Assembly: GCF_033597815.2 (NCBI RefSeq)
Contig: NZ_CP166245.1
Span: 496,001-560,000, forward strand
DNA length: 64,000 bases
Direction: 5' to 3'
Origin: Staphylococcus sp. KG4-3
GTDB taxonomy: Bacteria; Bacillota; Bacilli; Staphylococcales; Staphylococcaceae
A model generated the notes under the pieces. That model had not been told where the DNA came from. It did no database searches and saw nothing but the letters and a program-made list of their open reading frames with translations. The position numbers and the translations under genes were made by a program. Below, one piece after another: positions 36,081 through 46,384 of the stretch (position 1 is its first letter; each line of letters opens with the position of its first letter).

Positions 36081-36953
36081 ATGATAAACTTAATTGCTAC
36101 AGATATGGATGGTACGTTACTTAATGCCGCACATGAAATATCCGAGGAAAATATTAAAGCCATTAAATATGCGCAGTCACAAGGTATTACTGTTGTTATA
36201 GCAACAGGCCGTGCTTTTTATGAGGCGAATGCACCCGTGAATCAAACAGACTTAAAAATGCCCTATATTTGTTTGAATGGTGCAGAAGTGAGAGATGAAT
36301 CATTTAATATCATGAGCACTTCTAATTTGAACCGTGAATTAATCAATAGAATTACGCATGAACTCAAGAATGAAGACATCTATTACCAAGTGTATACAAA
36401 CTTAGGTATCTATACAGAAAATCCGCAACGTGACTTAGAAATTTATATAGATATTGCTGAACGTGCAGGACAACATGCGGATGTAGAAAAGATTAAAGCT
36501 GGTATTCAAAAGCGTATTGATAACGGCACTTTAAAAGTGGTAGATAATTATGACAAAATTGAAGATACGCCAGGTGAAATTGTAATGAAAATTTTAGCAT
36601 TTGATAGTGATTTGTCAAAAATTGACCGCGTCAGTGAAAGGTTAGCTCAATCAGAGAGTCTTGCAATATCATCATCATCTAGAGGTAATATTGAAATTAC
36701 TCATTCAGATGCACAAAAAGGTATAGCTTTAGAAACAATTGCTGAACGATTAAATATTGACATGAAAAATGTTATGGCAATCGGTGATAACATGAATGAC
36801 ATTTCAATGCTTGAACGTGTAGGTTATTCTGTAGCTATGGATAATGCTGCACCAGAAGTAAAAGTAGTAGCAACATACGCAACAGACTCTAATGAAGAAA
36901 GTGGCGTTGGTAAGGCGATTATGAAGCTGCTTAAGGAAAATAACGAAAAATAG
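36081..36953 (+). CDS. Cof-type HAD phosphatase
   Basis: 290-residue HAD subfamily IIB (Cof/YidA-like) hydrolase: nucleophile DMDGTLLN at 8-15, VVIATGR in motif II, the Lys in HSDAQKGIALE and motif IV IGDNMNDISMLE. Likely a sugar-phosphate or flavin-phosphate phosphatase. Nineteen bases before the azo1-type reductase, so probably in one transcript with it, as in S. aureus. Confidence 0.88.
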   Translation: MINLIATDMDGTLLNAAHEISEENIKAIKYAQSQGITVVIATGRAFYEANAPVNQTDLKMPYICLNGAEVRDESFNIMSTSNLNRELINRITHELKNEDIYYQVYTNLGIYTENPQRDLEIYIDIAERAGQHADVEKIKAGIQKRIDNGTLKVVDNYDKIEDTPGEIVMKILAFDSDLSKIDRVSERLAQSESLAISSSSRGNIEITHSDAQKGIALETIAERLNIDMKNVMAIGDNMNDISMLERVGYSVAMDNAAPEVKVVATYATDSNEESGVGKAIMKLLKENNEK

Positions 36954-36971
36954 TATGAGGTGAAGTAATAA

Positions 36972-37538
36972 ATGAAAGGTTTAATTATAGTAGGTAGCGC
37001 GAAATTAGGTTCGCATACTACTGCATTATCAAAATATTTAAAAGGTCATTTTGAAGAGCATGACTTTGAAGTTGATATCTTCGATTTGGCAGAGCACCCA
37101 ATCCACCAACTTGATGTATCAGGCGCTTCACAACCAAGTGAAGATTATAAAAGCAATTTAAACATATTAAAGGAAAAAGCGAGAGCAGCAGACTTCTTTG
37201 TGTTAGGTAGTCCGAATTACCATGGTTCATATTCTGGTATTTTAAAAAATGCATTAGATCATTTAACAATGGATGATTTTAAAATGAAACCAGTTGGCTT
37301 GATTGGTAATAGTGGTGGTATTGTAAGTTCTGAACCATTATCACATTTACGACTGATTGTTAGAACGTTATTAGGTATTGCAGTACCAACGCAAATCGCT
37401 ACGCATGATACAGATTATAAAAAACTTGAAGATGGTACATTATACTTAGATAATGAAGAGTTCCAATTACGTGCGCGTTTATTTGTAGATCAAATAATCT
37501 CATTTGTTAAAAATAGCCCTTACGAACATTTAAAATAG
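36972..37538 (+). CDS. azo1: NADPH-dependent FMN reductase/azoreductase
   Basis: 188 residues, the same length and nearly the same sequence pattern as S. aureus Azo1: [21 protein letters not shown] for FMN phosphate, [62 protein letters not shown] and the ending [11 protein letters not shown]. Reduces azo dyes, quinones or free flavin with NADPH. Gene pair with the Cof-type phosphatase. Confidence 0.85.
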   Translation: MKGLIIVGSAKLGSHTTALSKYLKGHFEEHDFEVDIFDLAEHPIHQLDVSGASQPSEDYKSNLNILKEKARAADFFVLGSPNYHGSYSGILKNALDHLTMDDFKMKPVGLIGNSGGIVSSEPLSHLRLIVRTLLGIAVPTQIATHDTDYKKLEDGTLYLDNEEFQLRARLFVDQIISFVKNSPYEHLK

Positions 37539-37640
37539 GGTGAGCGTACCATTTTATTTATGAACTAAAATGGGGTGTTAATTAGCGTAAAATAGTTATA
37601 AAAAGTCGCGAAGACCTTATATAATACACTACATCTCAAT

Positions 37641-37674
37641 AATAGGCTGGAACGTATATACGTTCCAGCCTATT
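37641..37674. terminator. Palindromic terminator
   Basis: AATAGGCTGGAACGTAT-ATACGTTCCAGCCTATT is a perfect inverted repeat between the convergent azo1 and Sar-like genes. Confidence 0.88.
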
Positions 37675-37697
37675 AGTTATATTATAAACTTGGTTGA

Positions 37698-38036
37698 TTA
37701 GTCTTTTCTATTTAATATCGTATCGACGATTAAATTATATTGCTTAATAATAGATTCTATTTTCGGAAAATCTATATCATGTAAGAAGATACGTCTTTCA
37801 TCATAAACGTCTCTTGATTTTTTAAACAATCCTAAGTTGCTTAAATGATTAATTTGTACTGATATAGGGGTGTTTTCAATATTTAAATGCTTTTTAAGTT
37901 CTACAGCATCTATTTTTTCTTTGTTGAGATAATTCAGTTTTTCTAGAATGACAATTTCTAAAAATGACATGTCTAAATTTTTCTTTAGGGCTCGTTTAAT
38001 TGTATTTCTATTTTCTTCGTAATAAATTGTATTCAT
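37698..38036 (-). CDS. SarA-family transcriptional regulator
   Basis: 112-residue single winged-helix protein of the staphylococcal Sar family. The HTH VELKKHLNIENTPISVQINHLSNLGLFKKSRDVYDERRIFLHDID has the family's wing motif DER-I-L. Which Sar paralogue it corresponds to cannot be settled by eye. Such proteins control virulence and biofilm genes as dimers. GAGAGGGA precedes the ATG. It lies next to a broken AraC regulator. Confidence 0.75.
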   Translation of the reverse strand: MNTIYYEENRNTIKRALKKNLDMSFLEIVILEKLNYLNKEKIDAVELKKHLNIENTPISVQINHLSNLGLFKKSRDVYDERRIFLHDIDFPKIESIIKQYNLIVDTILNRKD

Positions 38037-38142
38037 AATTTCCCTCTCAATTCTTTTTAAACTTTGTATAAAGATTTATCTTATTGGTTCACTTTATAGT
38101 GCACATTCAGATTGACTATGCCTTTAATAAGTTTTATTTATT

Positions 38143-38949
38143 TTAAGATTGATAGGGAGCATAGCCTTTAACCTTTTCAAACTGTTGTAAATAATTTTGA
38201 AACGTACGGAATTTATATGTTTTCCATACGTTATCTAATGTATCTCCATTCAGTAATGAACAATTTGAAAAATGAATTTTTGCAGCAACAATGTATTGTG
38301 ATAACGTACTACCCACAATCATTGTAAAAGTTCGAGATAAGAAACTAGAATTCACAAAAAATACTTCGGCAATTTGCTGACAATTTAACTTATCTTCTAT
38401 ATGGTCGTGGATGTAAATTGTTACATTTTTAATTAGCGCATATTTATAATTATTTGATTCATAGCCAAGTTGATTATTACACACGCTTAATGTATGTATT
38501 GTTGTTAAAAGTGATAAAAACGTCTCTACAGGCACATGGCATTCTTACTCTAAAGCTATAAAAATATTTGTAAATTGTGATTTTAATATATGATGCTCTC
38601 TATCTTCAAGATGTGTATCTATTCCTTTAGATATCGTTTGTTCAGTATCGTTTATGTAATGATAGTTGTTTATTGACAAACAAAGTAAGTCAGCATCGAT
38701 AGATATAAGCTCGATATATTCATAGTCATGGATGTAAAAAATATCACCAGAAATATATTGTTCAAATATGTCATTTTTTAATAATGTGACTTTGCCTTTG
38801 GCGACCCAATAAATATTTAAAAAGTGCGGTGTACTTAGATTATAATCTGTGTTTTTTATAAGTTTATAAAGTTTAATTTTATAGTCCATCTTTAACATTA
38901 CCCCACACTTATCGAATAAAAATTGATTTGAAGTTACTAGCATAATCAT
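38143..38949 (-). pseudogene. AraC-family regulator interrupted by one in-frame stop
   Basis: Read in a single frame from ATG 38949, the first 134 codons encode an N-terminal sensor domain, a TAA stands at 38547-38545, and the same frame continues at once (ECHVPVETFLSLL) through a C-terminal AraC domain with KLNCQQIAEVFFVNSSFLSRTFTMIVGSTLSQYI and FRTFQNYLQQFEKVKGYAPYQ. The whole would be about 268 residues, normal for the family. A GTG at 38535 could restart the DNA-binding half. A point mutation, sequencing error or programmed readthrough are the alternatives; first is simplest. Confidence 0.75.
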
Positions 38950-39130
38950 TTTAATATGGAAATCGTATATAGAACATTAGTTAAAATTAAATGTTAATAT
39001 TTATTTTTTTAAAATAGAGAAGTTGATTCTAAGTGAATGTTAAAATTTTAATCTAACATACTAAAATTTAATAAATCACAGCTTACAATACAGGTACATA
39101 AAATTTAAGTTATATATGCAAATAAAAAAA

Positions 39131-39167
39131 TGTACAAAATGTCGATGTTAATCAGACATTTTGTACA
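39131..39167 (-). terminator. Terminator of the yojF-bshB2-folE2 operon
   Basis: TGTACAAAATGTC and GACATTTTGTACA form a perfect 13-bp stem followed on the minus strand by TTTTTTTATT. Confidence 0.88.
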
Positions 39168-39187
39168 CTTTTTAAAATTGCTATATT

Positions 39188-40066
39188 TTATTTTCTATAT
39201 TTTAATTTTGCAAAGGCGTCATGTTGATGTATAGACTCTTCATTACGACATTCTATGTCGAATCCATCAAGCCATTCAAAACCGACTAAGTCAGCAGCGA
39301 TTAAACGAATTAAATCTTCTACAAATCTTGGGTTTTCATAAGCGCGTTCTGTAACGCTTTTTTCATCTGGACGTTTAAGAATAGGGTATAATATAGAGCT
39401 TGCGTTCGCTTCCATGGCATCAAGAATTTTCCCTTTGTAATCGTCTACTAGCTCAACATCTTTGTTGATGTATGCTTTGACAGTTACAATACCACGTTGG
39501 TTATGGGCAGAGTATTCGCTGATTTCTTTAGAACAAGGGCAGAGTGTCGTTACTGCAGCTTGAATAGTGATTTCCTTGCGCGTTACTTCTTTTTTATCTA
39601 TTGCTAAACCATAAGTAACATCTGCATGACCCACAGCTTTAATTTGAGTTACTGGGCTGTATCGATCAAAAAACCACTTTGCTGATACATCTAGGCCAGC
39701 AGCATTTTGGTTCATGCTTTCTTGTAAACTACGTAGCAGTTGATAAAGAGAGTCAAAATCTAATTCGATGCCATTATGATAGTGTTTTTCAACACTTTCT
39801 AAAATACGGCTCATATTGATACCTTTTTCATCTTGATTAAGGCTTGTTGAGAAACTAAAATTTCCAGCAGTTTGGAAACGATCAACAAGTACAGGGTATA
39901 CAAGATTTTTAATGCCGACTTCTTCTATTTCAAATAAGAAGTCTTTATGCGTGCTTTGCAAGTCTTTCATGTTTTCTTTTACAGTTGGTTTAGTGCCTTC
40001 AATAGGGTCGACGGAACCGAAATGTTTCCAACGACCTTCTCGAGTAGATAAGTCAAATTCTGTCAT
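39188..40066 (-). CDS. folE2: GTP cyclohydrolase FolE2
   Basis: 292-residue type IB GTP cyclohydrolase with the catalytic Cys motif [11 protein letters not shown], followed by AHNQRG, and the C-terminal [36 protein letters not shown]. It makes dihydroneopterin triphosphate, the first step to folate, and works without zinc. Third gene of a tight operon after bshB2 (14-base gap). GGAGG precedes the ATG. Confidence 0.92.
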   Translation of the reverse strand: MTEFDLSTREGRWKHFGSVDPIEGTKPTVKENMKDLQSTHKDFLFEIEEVGIKNLVYPVLVDRFQTAGNFSFSTSLNQDEKGINMSRILESVEKHYHNGIELDFDSLYQLLRSLQESMNQNAAGLDVSAKWFFDRYSPVTQIKAVGHADVTYGLAIDKKEVTRKEITIQAAVTTLCPCSKEISEYSAHNQRGIVTVKAYINKDVELVDDYKGKILDAMEANASSILYPILKRPDEKSVTERAYENPRFVEDLIRLIAADLVGFEWLDGFDIECRNEESIHQHDAFAKLKYRK

Positions 40067-40080
40067 GCTATTGCCTCCAC

Positions 40081-40746
40081 TTAAGATTCAAAGTTATAAG
40101 TCCAATAAGGTTCTACTTCTAAGAAACTGTGCACTTCTCCAGGAACATCAGGTGTTGCTAATTGTTCTAAAAATGGTCCTGTTTGTGATGCGTGTGCTTC
40201 AAATGCGCGAAGTTTTACCTCTTTATAATCACTGATCTCATTTAGAATGTCGGGTTCACCTAATTTTTCAGGTGCGTCATTACTAAATGCTACAAGTTGT
40301 AAACGTGGTCTTTCAGATGCTGCCATACGACCCACAGTTCTTACGACTGCTTCAGCAGTAGCTTCATGGTCTGGGTGTACAGCGAACTGAGGATAGAACG
40401 AAATAATCACAGATGGTTGTAATTCATCAATTAAGGATTTAACCATAGCATCCATTTCATCATGGGGTTCAAATTCAACCGTTTTATCTCTTAATCCCAT
40501 TTTACGTAAATCAGTTATGCCTATTGCTTCCATGGCATTTTCTAATTCTTTTTCTCTAATGTCCGGTAATGTTTCACGTGTTGCAAAAGGTGGGTTACCT
40601 AAATTACGACCCATTTGCCCAAGTGTTAAACATGCATAAGTGACCGGAACGCCATTGTCGATATAACGTGCGAGTGTGCCTGCAGATGAGAACGATTCAT
40701 CATCTGGGTGTGGAAAAATTACTAATACTTGGCTTTCCTCTGACAT
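40081..40746 (-). CDS. bshB2: Bacillithiol biosynthesis deacetylase BshB2
   Basis: 221-residue LmbE/PIG-L deacetylase with the zinc motif HPDDE ([17 protein letters not shown]) and the second His in [11 protein letters not shown]. It removes acetyl from GlcNAc-malate in bacillithiol synthesis or a related conjugate. Paired with yojF 11 bases upstream as in B. subtilis yojGF. AAGGAGG precedes the ATG. Confidence 0.9.
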   Translation of the reverse strand: MSEESQVLVIFPHPDDESFSSAGTLARYIDNGVPVTYACLTLGQMGRNLGNPPFATRETLPDIREKELENAMEAIGITDLRKMGLRDKTVEFEPHDEMDAMVKSLIDELQPSVIISFYPQFAVHPDHEATAEAVVRTVGRMAASERPRLQLVAFSNDAPEKLGEPDILNEISDYKEVKLRAFEAHASQTGPFLEQLATPDVPGEVHSFLEVEPYWTYNFES

Positions 40747-40757
40747 AATACGCCTCC

Positions 40758-41117
40758 TTAAGCTTTAAATGGTTGAGTACTTATTTCTAACGCAGCAGCT
40801 AATTGACCTTCATAGTTAAATCCTGCTAATAGAAACTCGCCATTTTCATTTACTTCGTAATGTGTTAACCCTTGAACATAAACCCAGCCGTTATCTTTTA
40901 ATTTGAGTCCAACACGGAAAGGATCTTTGTTGCCGCCTTTAAGTTGCGCATGTTCATAAGTAACTTGAATATTTCTTAAAAAGGTTCCTGCATTAAATAC
41001 ACGTTGGTCAAAGTGTGCAGCATAAGCACCATTTGTTGTTTCGACATGTAGGTATACAGGTTTATGCTCATATGAAGAAAGTAAAGATTGTACTTTTTCA
41101 TGATTGATTTCTTCCAA
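40758..41117 (-). CDS. yojF: YojF-family protein
   Basis: 119-residue DUF1806 (YojF) protein, always found beside bshB2; function unknown. Sequence features VYLHVETTNGAYAAHFDQRVFNAGTFLRNIQVTYEHAQLKG and GWVYVQGLTHYEVNENGEFLLAGFN. Starts at TTG 41117, supported by AGGAGGC 7 bases upstream. First gene of the operon yojF-bshB2-folE2. The gap 41118-41483 to nagB is AT-rich with no clear element. Confidence 0.85.
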   Translation of the reverse strand: MEEINHEKVQSLLSSYEHKPVYLHVETTNGAYAAHFDQRVFNAGTFLRNIQVTYEHAQLKGGNKDPFRVGLKLKDNGWVYVQGLTHYEVNENGEFLLAGFNYEGQLAAALEISTQPFKA

Positions 41118-41483
41118 AATTTTGCCTCCTTGCTTTCAAAACCCAACATTACAAAATTCATTTGATTTAAATTTAGTACAAATAATGTACTTTAAAATAT
41201 ATCTACAGTCTAGTTTAAACCGACTTTTGTACATTTGCTACCTGAAAAGTAAATTTTATATACCAGAATTGTACTGTAATTTTGATTATCTATCTATTTT
41301 ACTAAAAACAGCAATAGAAATGTATAACTCTGCTCATTTTATTGTAAATAATTTATATTATATAAAATGATGTGAGTTATAAAATTGAAATTCTTTTAAA
41401 ACCATCAGAAAAACGTATAATATATGTTGTAACCATATGTAGTATAAAGTAGTTTGATCATCTTAATAGGAGGACATTTGTTT

Positions 41484-42212
41484 ATGAAAATAACGAACCT
41501 TGGAACGAGAAGTTATGCTTCTTTTTATGTAGCTTGTGAATTATACAAGCAAATGAGTCAACAATGTCATAGTAAATTAGGTCTAGCTACAGGTGGCACC
41601 ATGGTCGAAGTCTATAAATTTTTAGTCGAGCTATTAAATAAAAACAAGTTAGATGTATCTCAAATAGAAACGTTTAATTTAGACGAATATGTTGGTATTG
41701 ATACTACACACGTACAAAGTTATCACACATATATGAACGAAGTGTTATTCAAACGTTATCCTCACTTTAATCCGTCATTAGTTCATATTCCAAATGGAAA
41801 TGCGGAGAATTTAGATGAAGAAACAAAACGTTATGAATATTTGATCAATCAACAAGGCCCAGTAGACATTCAAATATTAGGCATCGGCGAAAATGGACAC
41901 ATCGGTTTTAACGAGCCTGGTACAGATGTGAATAGCGCAACACATGTTGTAAATTTAACAGAAAGCACAATTAATGCGAATAGTCGCTATTTTGAAAATG
42001 AAGATGAAGTACCAAGTCAGGCTATTTCTATGGGACTTTCTACAATTTTAAAAGCACAGAGAATCATTTTACTCGCATTTGGAGAGAAGAAAAGAGCGGC
42101 TATTGAGAAATTAGCTGAAAATGAAGTGAATAGTGATGTGCCAGCTACAATATTACATGCACATCCTAATGTAGAAATTTATGTTGATGATGATGCAGCA
42201 CCTAGGATATAG
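41484..42212 (+). CDS. nagB: Glucosamine-6-phosphate deaminase
   Basis: 242-residue NagB with the sugar-phosphate loop LGLATGGTMVEVYK, catalytic ETFNLDEYVGI and GIGENGHIGFNEPG. It turns glucosamine 6-phosphate into fructose 6-phosphate and ammonia. ATG 41484 was chosen because GGAGG lies 9 bases upstream; the ATG at 41454 has none. It precedes hxlAB in the same direction but with a 112-base gap, the order also seen in S. aureus. Confidence 0.93.
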   Translation: MKITNLGTRSYASFYVACELYKQMSQQCHSKLGLATGGTMVEVYKFLVELLNKNKLDVSQIETFNLDEYVGIDTTHVQSYHTYMNEVLFKRYPHFNPSLVHIPNGNAENLDEETKRYEYLINQQGPVDIQILGIGENGHIGFNEPGTDVNSATHVVNLTESTINANSRYFENEDEVPSQAISMGLSTILKAQRIILLAFGEKKRAAIEKLAENEVNSDVPATILHAHPNVEIYVDDDAAPRI

Positions 42213-42324
42213 TGACTGAGTTTTAATCATACAGAAAAGGGTAAACATTTTAAGCGTAAGATTTTAAAACGTAAGCTTAGTCCAATGGGACTTTGATAAT
42301 CTAATTCAAGAAGGGATGATCATT

Positions 42325-42957
42325 TTGGAATTACAACTAGCAATTGATTTATTAAACAAAGAGGAAGCGGCAGAGCTTGCAAATAAAGTTAAAGACTATG
42401 TAGATATTGTAGAAATTGGTACACCGATTGTGATAAATGAAGGGTTACCAGCAGTACAACATTTAAATGATAATATTGAAGGCGTTAAAGTTTTAGCTGA
42501 CCTTAAAATTATGGATGCAGCAGACTATGAAGTAAGCCAAGCAGTGAAGTTTGGTGCAGATGTTGTAACTATTCTAGGTGTTGCTGAAGATGCTTCTATC
42601 AAGGCTGCAGTAGAAGAAGCACATAAACATGGTAAAGAATTATTAGTCGATATGATAGCAGTACAAGATTTACAAAAACGTGCAAAAGAATTAGATGAAT
42701 TAGGTGCGGACTATATTGCAGTTCACACTGGTTATGATTTACAGGCTGAGGGCGAATCACCATTAGAAAGTTTACGCCAGGTCAAATCAGTAATTAAAAG
42801 TTCTAAAGTTGCGGTAATCGGTGGTATTAAACCGGATACGATTAAAGAAGTGGTAGCAGAAGACCCAGATTTAGTTGTAGTTGGTGGCGGTATTGCTAAT
42901 GCAGATGATCCAGTAGAAGCTGCAAAACAATGTAAAGATGCGATTGAAGGCAGATAA
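42325..42957 (+). CDS. hxlA: 3-Hexulose-6-phosphate synthase
   Basis: 210-residue (beta-alpha)8 enzyme of the OMP decarboxylase suprafamily: LQLAIDLLNKEEAAELA, KVLADLKIMDAADYEVSQAVKFGADVVTILG (the D-x-K-x-x-D catalytic motif) and VVVGGGIANADDPVEAA. It condenses formaldehyde with ribulose 5-phosphate, a detoxification and pentose route. TTG 42325 is the start used by relatives; AAGGGATG lies upstream. A 15-base direct spacing of CGTAAG (42255, 42270) upstream may be an operator. Confidence 0.9.
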   Translation: MELQLAIDLLNKEEAAELANKVKDYVDIVEIGTPIVINEGLPAVQHLNDNIEGVKVLADLKIMDAADYEVSQAVKFGADVVTILGVAEDASIKAAVEEAHKHGKELLVDMIAVQDLQKRAKELDELGADYIAVHTGYDLQAEGESPLESLRQVKSVIKSSKVAVIGGIKPDTIKEVVAEDPDLVVVGGGIANADDPVEAAKQCKDAIEGR

Positions 42958-42958
42958 T

Positions 42959-43507
42959 ATGACTGAAATTACAAACTATCGTCTAATCTTAGATGAACTA
43001 GACCATACCCTTTCACATGTGAAAGATAATGAAGCTGAAGTTTTTTTAGCACAGGTTGTTAAAGCGAAACAAGTTTTTGTTGCTGGAAAGGGTCGCTCTG
43101 GCTTTGTAGCAAATAGTTTTGCCATGCGTTTAAATCAACTAGGCAAATATGCATATGTTGTTGGAGAGTCAACGACACCTTCCATTACTTCAGAAGATTT
43201 ATTTGTAATTATTTCTGGATCAGGAAAAACTGAACACTTGAAACTTTTAGCTGATAAAGCTAAAAGTGTTGGCGCTGAAGTTGTTTTATTGACGACAAGC
43301 CCAAATTCACCAATCGGTCAATTGACTAATGCAATTATTGAGTTGCCAGCGGGTACTAAATACGATGCAGAAGGCTCGGCTCAACCATTAGGCAGTTTAT
43401 TCGAACAAGCATCACAAATATTCTTAGACAGCATCGTTTTAGATTTAATGTCAGAACTAAATACTGATGAAGAAACCATGCAACAAAACCATGCAAATTT
43501 AGAATAA
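42959..43507 (+). CDS. hxlB: 6-Phospho-3-hexuloisomerase
   Basis: 182-residue SIS-domain isomerase: VFVAGKGRSGFVANSFAMRLNQLG, FVIISGSGKTEHLKLLADKAK and GSLFEQASQIFLDSIVLDLM. It converts hexulose 6-phosphate to fructose 6-phosphate. Starts one base after the hxlA stop with GAAGG upstream, so the pair is translated together. Ended by the hairpin at 43552. Confidence 0.92.
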   Translation: MTEITNYRLILDELDHTLSHVKDNEAEVFLAQVVKAKQVFVAGKGRSGFVANSFAMRLNQLGKYAYVVGESTTPSITSEDLFVIISGSGKTEHLKLLADKAKSVGAEVVLLTTSPNSPIGQLTNAIIELPAGTKYDAEGSAQPLGSLFEQASQIFLDSIVLDLMSELNTDEETMQQNHANLE

Positions 43508-43551
43508 TAAAGATGGTCAAGAGGTTAGCACATAAATCACTAGCTTCTTTT

Positions 43552-43585
43552 AACTGTCAACAAGTCCCAGACTTTGTTGACAGTT
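43552..43585 (+). terminator. Terminator of hxlAB
   Basis: AACTGTCAACAA pairs with TTGTTGACAGTT and is followed by TTTTT. The same region recurs in altered form at about 25590-25640. From 43586 to 43915 the sequence is AT-rich without further clear signals. Confidence 0.88.
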
Positions 43586-43915
43586 TTTTTGTGCATAATT
43601 TTCGTGAATCAATAAGATTTTAGATTGTACGCTACAGTTAATAATATTTCTACGAACATTAATAAGATAGTGGTTGTTTATGTTTATTATGTCGTTGGAA
43701 TTTATATTATAAATATATAATGTATTTATTAGTGTTTTGTGATTTGTTAAAAGTAAAGGCTTTCAAAAAATGTTTATATATTTTAATATTGATTAAATAG
43801 ATAAAAATAAATAAATTTGGTTAACAAAAAAATTTCTAACTAATTAGGCGTGGTTAATAATATAAAGCTAGGATATATTGATGTTTTAGCATCTAATGAG
43901 ATGAAGGTGAGATGT

Positions 43916-45496
43916 TTGAAGAAACGACAATGGAAATTAAGTACAATAATTATTATTTTTGTGTGTATTGTTGTGCTAATTTCTTTAGTTATTACTAGTA
44001 TTTTGATAGGTAATACAGTTAAAAACTCTATTCATAAAACTGCTGAAGAGAAGGCCGAAGCTGTGTCTAGAACAACGGCGCAATCGAATATTGTCAAAAG
44101 AGGTTTGAAAGATAAAAGTAAGGAGCAACAAATACAGCGTTATGCTTCAGAAATTAAATCAGCTACAGATGTTAGTTTTATTGTTGTCATGGATATGAAT
44201 AGTATAAGAAAATCGCATCCCAATTCTGGTTTAATAGGTAAAAAGTTTCAAGGAGGAGATGAATCCCCAGCCTTAAAAGGTAAAGAAATCATAACTGAAT
44301 CTAAAGGAACTTTAGGCAAATCGTTAAGATCATTTACCCCGATTTATGACAATGGTGAACAGATTGGTTTAGTCGCAGTTGGCATCCCAATTGAAACTGT
44401 AAATGAAGCATTTGCATCGGGAATGAAAGATATTTGTATTGGTCTGATTATAGGTCTGTTTTTCGGTGTTGTAGGTGCATATTTATTAGCAAGATATATT
44501 AAAAAGATATTACATGGTTTAGAACCTGCAATTATTGCGAAACGATTAGAAGAAAGAAATACGATGTTGCAATCTGTACATGAAGGTATCGTTGCAGTAG
44601 ATAGAGAAGGTAAAATTAATTTAGTAAATAAATCAGCTATACAAATATTTAAAAAAGCGGGGTTAGCTGCATATCCAATTGGCATGAAAATAAATGAATA
44701 TTTGGATTCAACGCAATTAGATAAAGTGGTAGAAATTGGACAACCTCAAGTTGATGATGAACAAAATATTAACGGCGTGAAAATATTGGTTAACAGAGTA
44801 CCATTATATGTTAATAACCAAATCGTTGGTGCTATTTCAACTTTTAGAGATAAGACAGAGATGAATAGATTATCTGAACAGCTAGTTGGGGTGAAAACTT
44901 ATGCGGAAACATTAAGAGCACAATCTCATGAATTTAGTAATAGATTACATGTTATTATGGGCATGTTACAAATGGAAAATTATGAGGAAGTAAAACAATA
45001 TATTCGAGAAATTGTGAGTTATAGTGCTCAAGAAAATGTTAATATTGCTACACAAATTAAAGATGCAGCATTGGCAGGGTTTCTAATTGGTAAATTGAGT
45101 TTGACTAGAGAGAAAAATATAGAATTAACGATTCATATAAATGAAGTGGTCCCCGAACCTCGTGATAGTCGATTAACACATGAAATCATTACCGTAATTG
45201 GCAATTTAATTGATAATAGTATAGATGCTTTAGAGCATCAGAATGACAAAATAATTAAAGTTAATTTAAACTATACACAACAAAAGTTTAAATTTGATAT
45301 AACGGATTCTGGGGAAGGTCTAACACCACATATGCAACATAAAATCTTCGAAAAAGGTTACTCTACAAAAGGTAATAATAGAGGCTATGGTTTATATTTA
45401 ATAAAAGAAAGCGTTAAGAAGCTCAATGGCTCGATTAACGTCGATAAAGATTTGGATGGACGCACTAAATTTATAGTTGAAATCCCATATGATTGA
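43916..45496 (+). CDS. Sensor histidine kinase, CitA/DcuS/MalK type
   Basis: 526 residues: first transmembrane helix (STIIIIFVCIVVLISLVITSILIG), an extracellular Cache/PDC sensor domain of about 130 residues, second helix (GLIIGLFFGVVGAYLLARYI), a cytoplasmic PAS domain (ERNTMLQSVHEGIVAVD), the phospho-acceptor His in QSHEFSNRLHVIMGML and an ATPase domain (GNLIDNSIDAL, DSGEGL, KGNNRGYGLYLIKE). This family senses C4 or C6 carboxylates; malate is likely because a malate transporter and malic enzyme lie nearby. TTG 43916 has AAGGTGA upstream; ATG 43901 is an alternative. Confidence 0.85.
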   Translation: MKKRQWKLSTIIIIFVCIVVLISLVITSILIGNTVKNSIHKTAEEKAEAVSRTTAQSNIVKRGLKDKSKEQQIQRYASEIKSATDVSFIVVMDMNSIRKSHPNSGLIGKKFQGGDESPALKGKEIITESKGTLGKSLRSFTPIYDNGEQIGLVAVGIPIETVNEAFASGMKDICIGLIIGLFFGVVGAYLLARYIKKILHGLEPAIIAKRLEERNTMLQSVHEGIVAVDREGKINLVNKSAIQIFKKAGLAAYPIGMKINEYLDSTQLDKVVEIGQPQVDDEQNINGVKILVNRVPLYVNNQIVGAISTFRDKTEMNRLSEQLVGVKTYAETLRAQSHEFSNRLHVIMGMLQMENYEEVKQYIREIVSYSAQENVNIATQIKDAALAGFLIGKLSLTREKNIELTIHINEVVPEPRDSRLTHEIITVIGNLIDNSIDALEHQNDKIIKVNLNYTQQKFKFDITDSGEGLTPHMQHKIFEKGYSTKGNNRGYGLYLIKESVKKLNGSINVDKDLDGRTKFIVEIPYD

Positions 45497-45510
45497 AAGA
45501 AGGGGTAAAG

Positions 45511-46230
45511 ATGATTGATGTATTAATTGTTGAAGATGATCCGATGGTCGCTCAATTAAATCAACAATTTTTAGAAAAAATAGAAGGATTTAATATAAAC
45601 GATATCGCACATAACATTAAAGATGCCACAGCAATACTTCAATTTAAGAAGGTTGATTTGGTGTTATTAGATGTCTATTTACCAGATGAAAGTGGATTAA
45701 CGTTGCTAAATTATATACGTCAGCATCAGTTGAAAACAGACGCGATCCTAATTACTGCAGCTTCAGACATAGAAAAAGTTCAAACTGCACTACACTATGG
45801 AGTGGTTGACTACTTAATTAAACCATTTGAATTTGAAAGATTTGAACAAGCATTAGTTAAATATAAGAATAAATTTCAAATATTTAATCAACGTGAAGTA
45901 GTAGATCAAATCGCGTTAGATGAGGCTTTACTTAATAAGCGTAATACCATTAATGAAGCTAAAGCTACACTCCCTAAAGGTTTAACGAAGAGTACTTTGC
46001 AAGCGATTGTTAATAATGTGAATCAATCAGAAAAAATTGAGTTTTCTACGGCAGAAATTGCAGAAGCGGCCCATATATCTAGAGTTTCTGTACGTAAATA
46101 TTTAAAGTTTTTAGTAGAAATAGATATTCTTGAAGAATCGCTCACTTATGGCATTGGTAGACCAGTTTATTTATATAAGTTCAAAAAGAAAAACATCGAT
46201 TTTCTACAAAGATATATAACAATCACCTAG
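45511..46230 (+). CDS. Response regulator, CitB/DcuR/MalR type
   Basis: 239 residues. Receiver domain with IVEDDPMVAQL, phospho-acceptor Asp in VLLDVYLPDESGL, Thr in ITAAS and Lys in YLIKPFEFERF, followed by a linker and a winged HTH (FSTAEIAEAAHISRVSVRKYLKFLVEIDIL) as in the CitB/DcuR branch. It lies 14 bases after the kinase. It should activate the carboxylate transporter and malic enzyme genes at 53.5-56.1 kb. ATG 45511 has AAGGGG upstream. Confidence 0.88.
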   Translation: MIDVLIVEDDPMVAQLNQQFLEKIEGFNINDIAHNIKDATAILQFKKVDLVLLDVYLPDESGLTLLNYIRQHQLKTDAILITAASDIEKVQTALHYGVVDYLIKPFEFERFEQALVKYKNKFQIFNQREVVDQIALDEALLNKRNTINEAKATLPKGLTKSTLQAIVNNVNQSEKIEFSTAEIAEAAHISRVSVRKYLKFLVEIDILEESLTYGIGRPVYLYKFKKKNIDFLQRYITIT

Positions 46231-46384
46231 AAAGTATTTAATAGTGCCTCAAGTAAATATTTGTAGTGTTCATAACTACAGATTTAATATCTACTGTTCA
46301 ACTTGCATTATGATTGAAGTCTAAAGTTCAAAAAGATATCTAATTAGTTTATAATTAGAATTAATTAACTTTAGGAGTGTTTTT

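Noticed and set aside
41104..41370. 88-codon frame upstream of nagB
   Set aside because: AT-rich, overlaps the yojF start and promoter region, no ribosome site, no family features.
42255..42275. CGTAAG direct repeat upstream of hxlA as an HxlR site
   Set aside because: Too short and unlike the known HxlR target; kept only as a remark in the hxlA entry.
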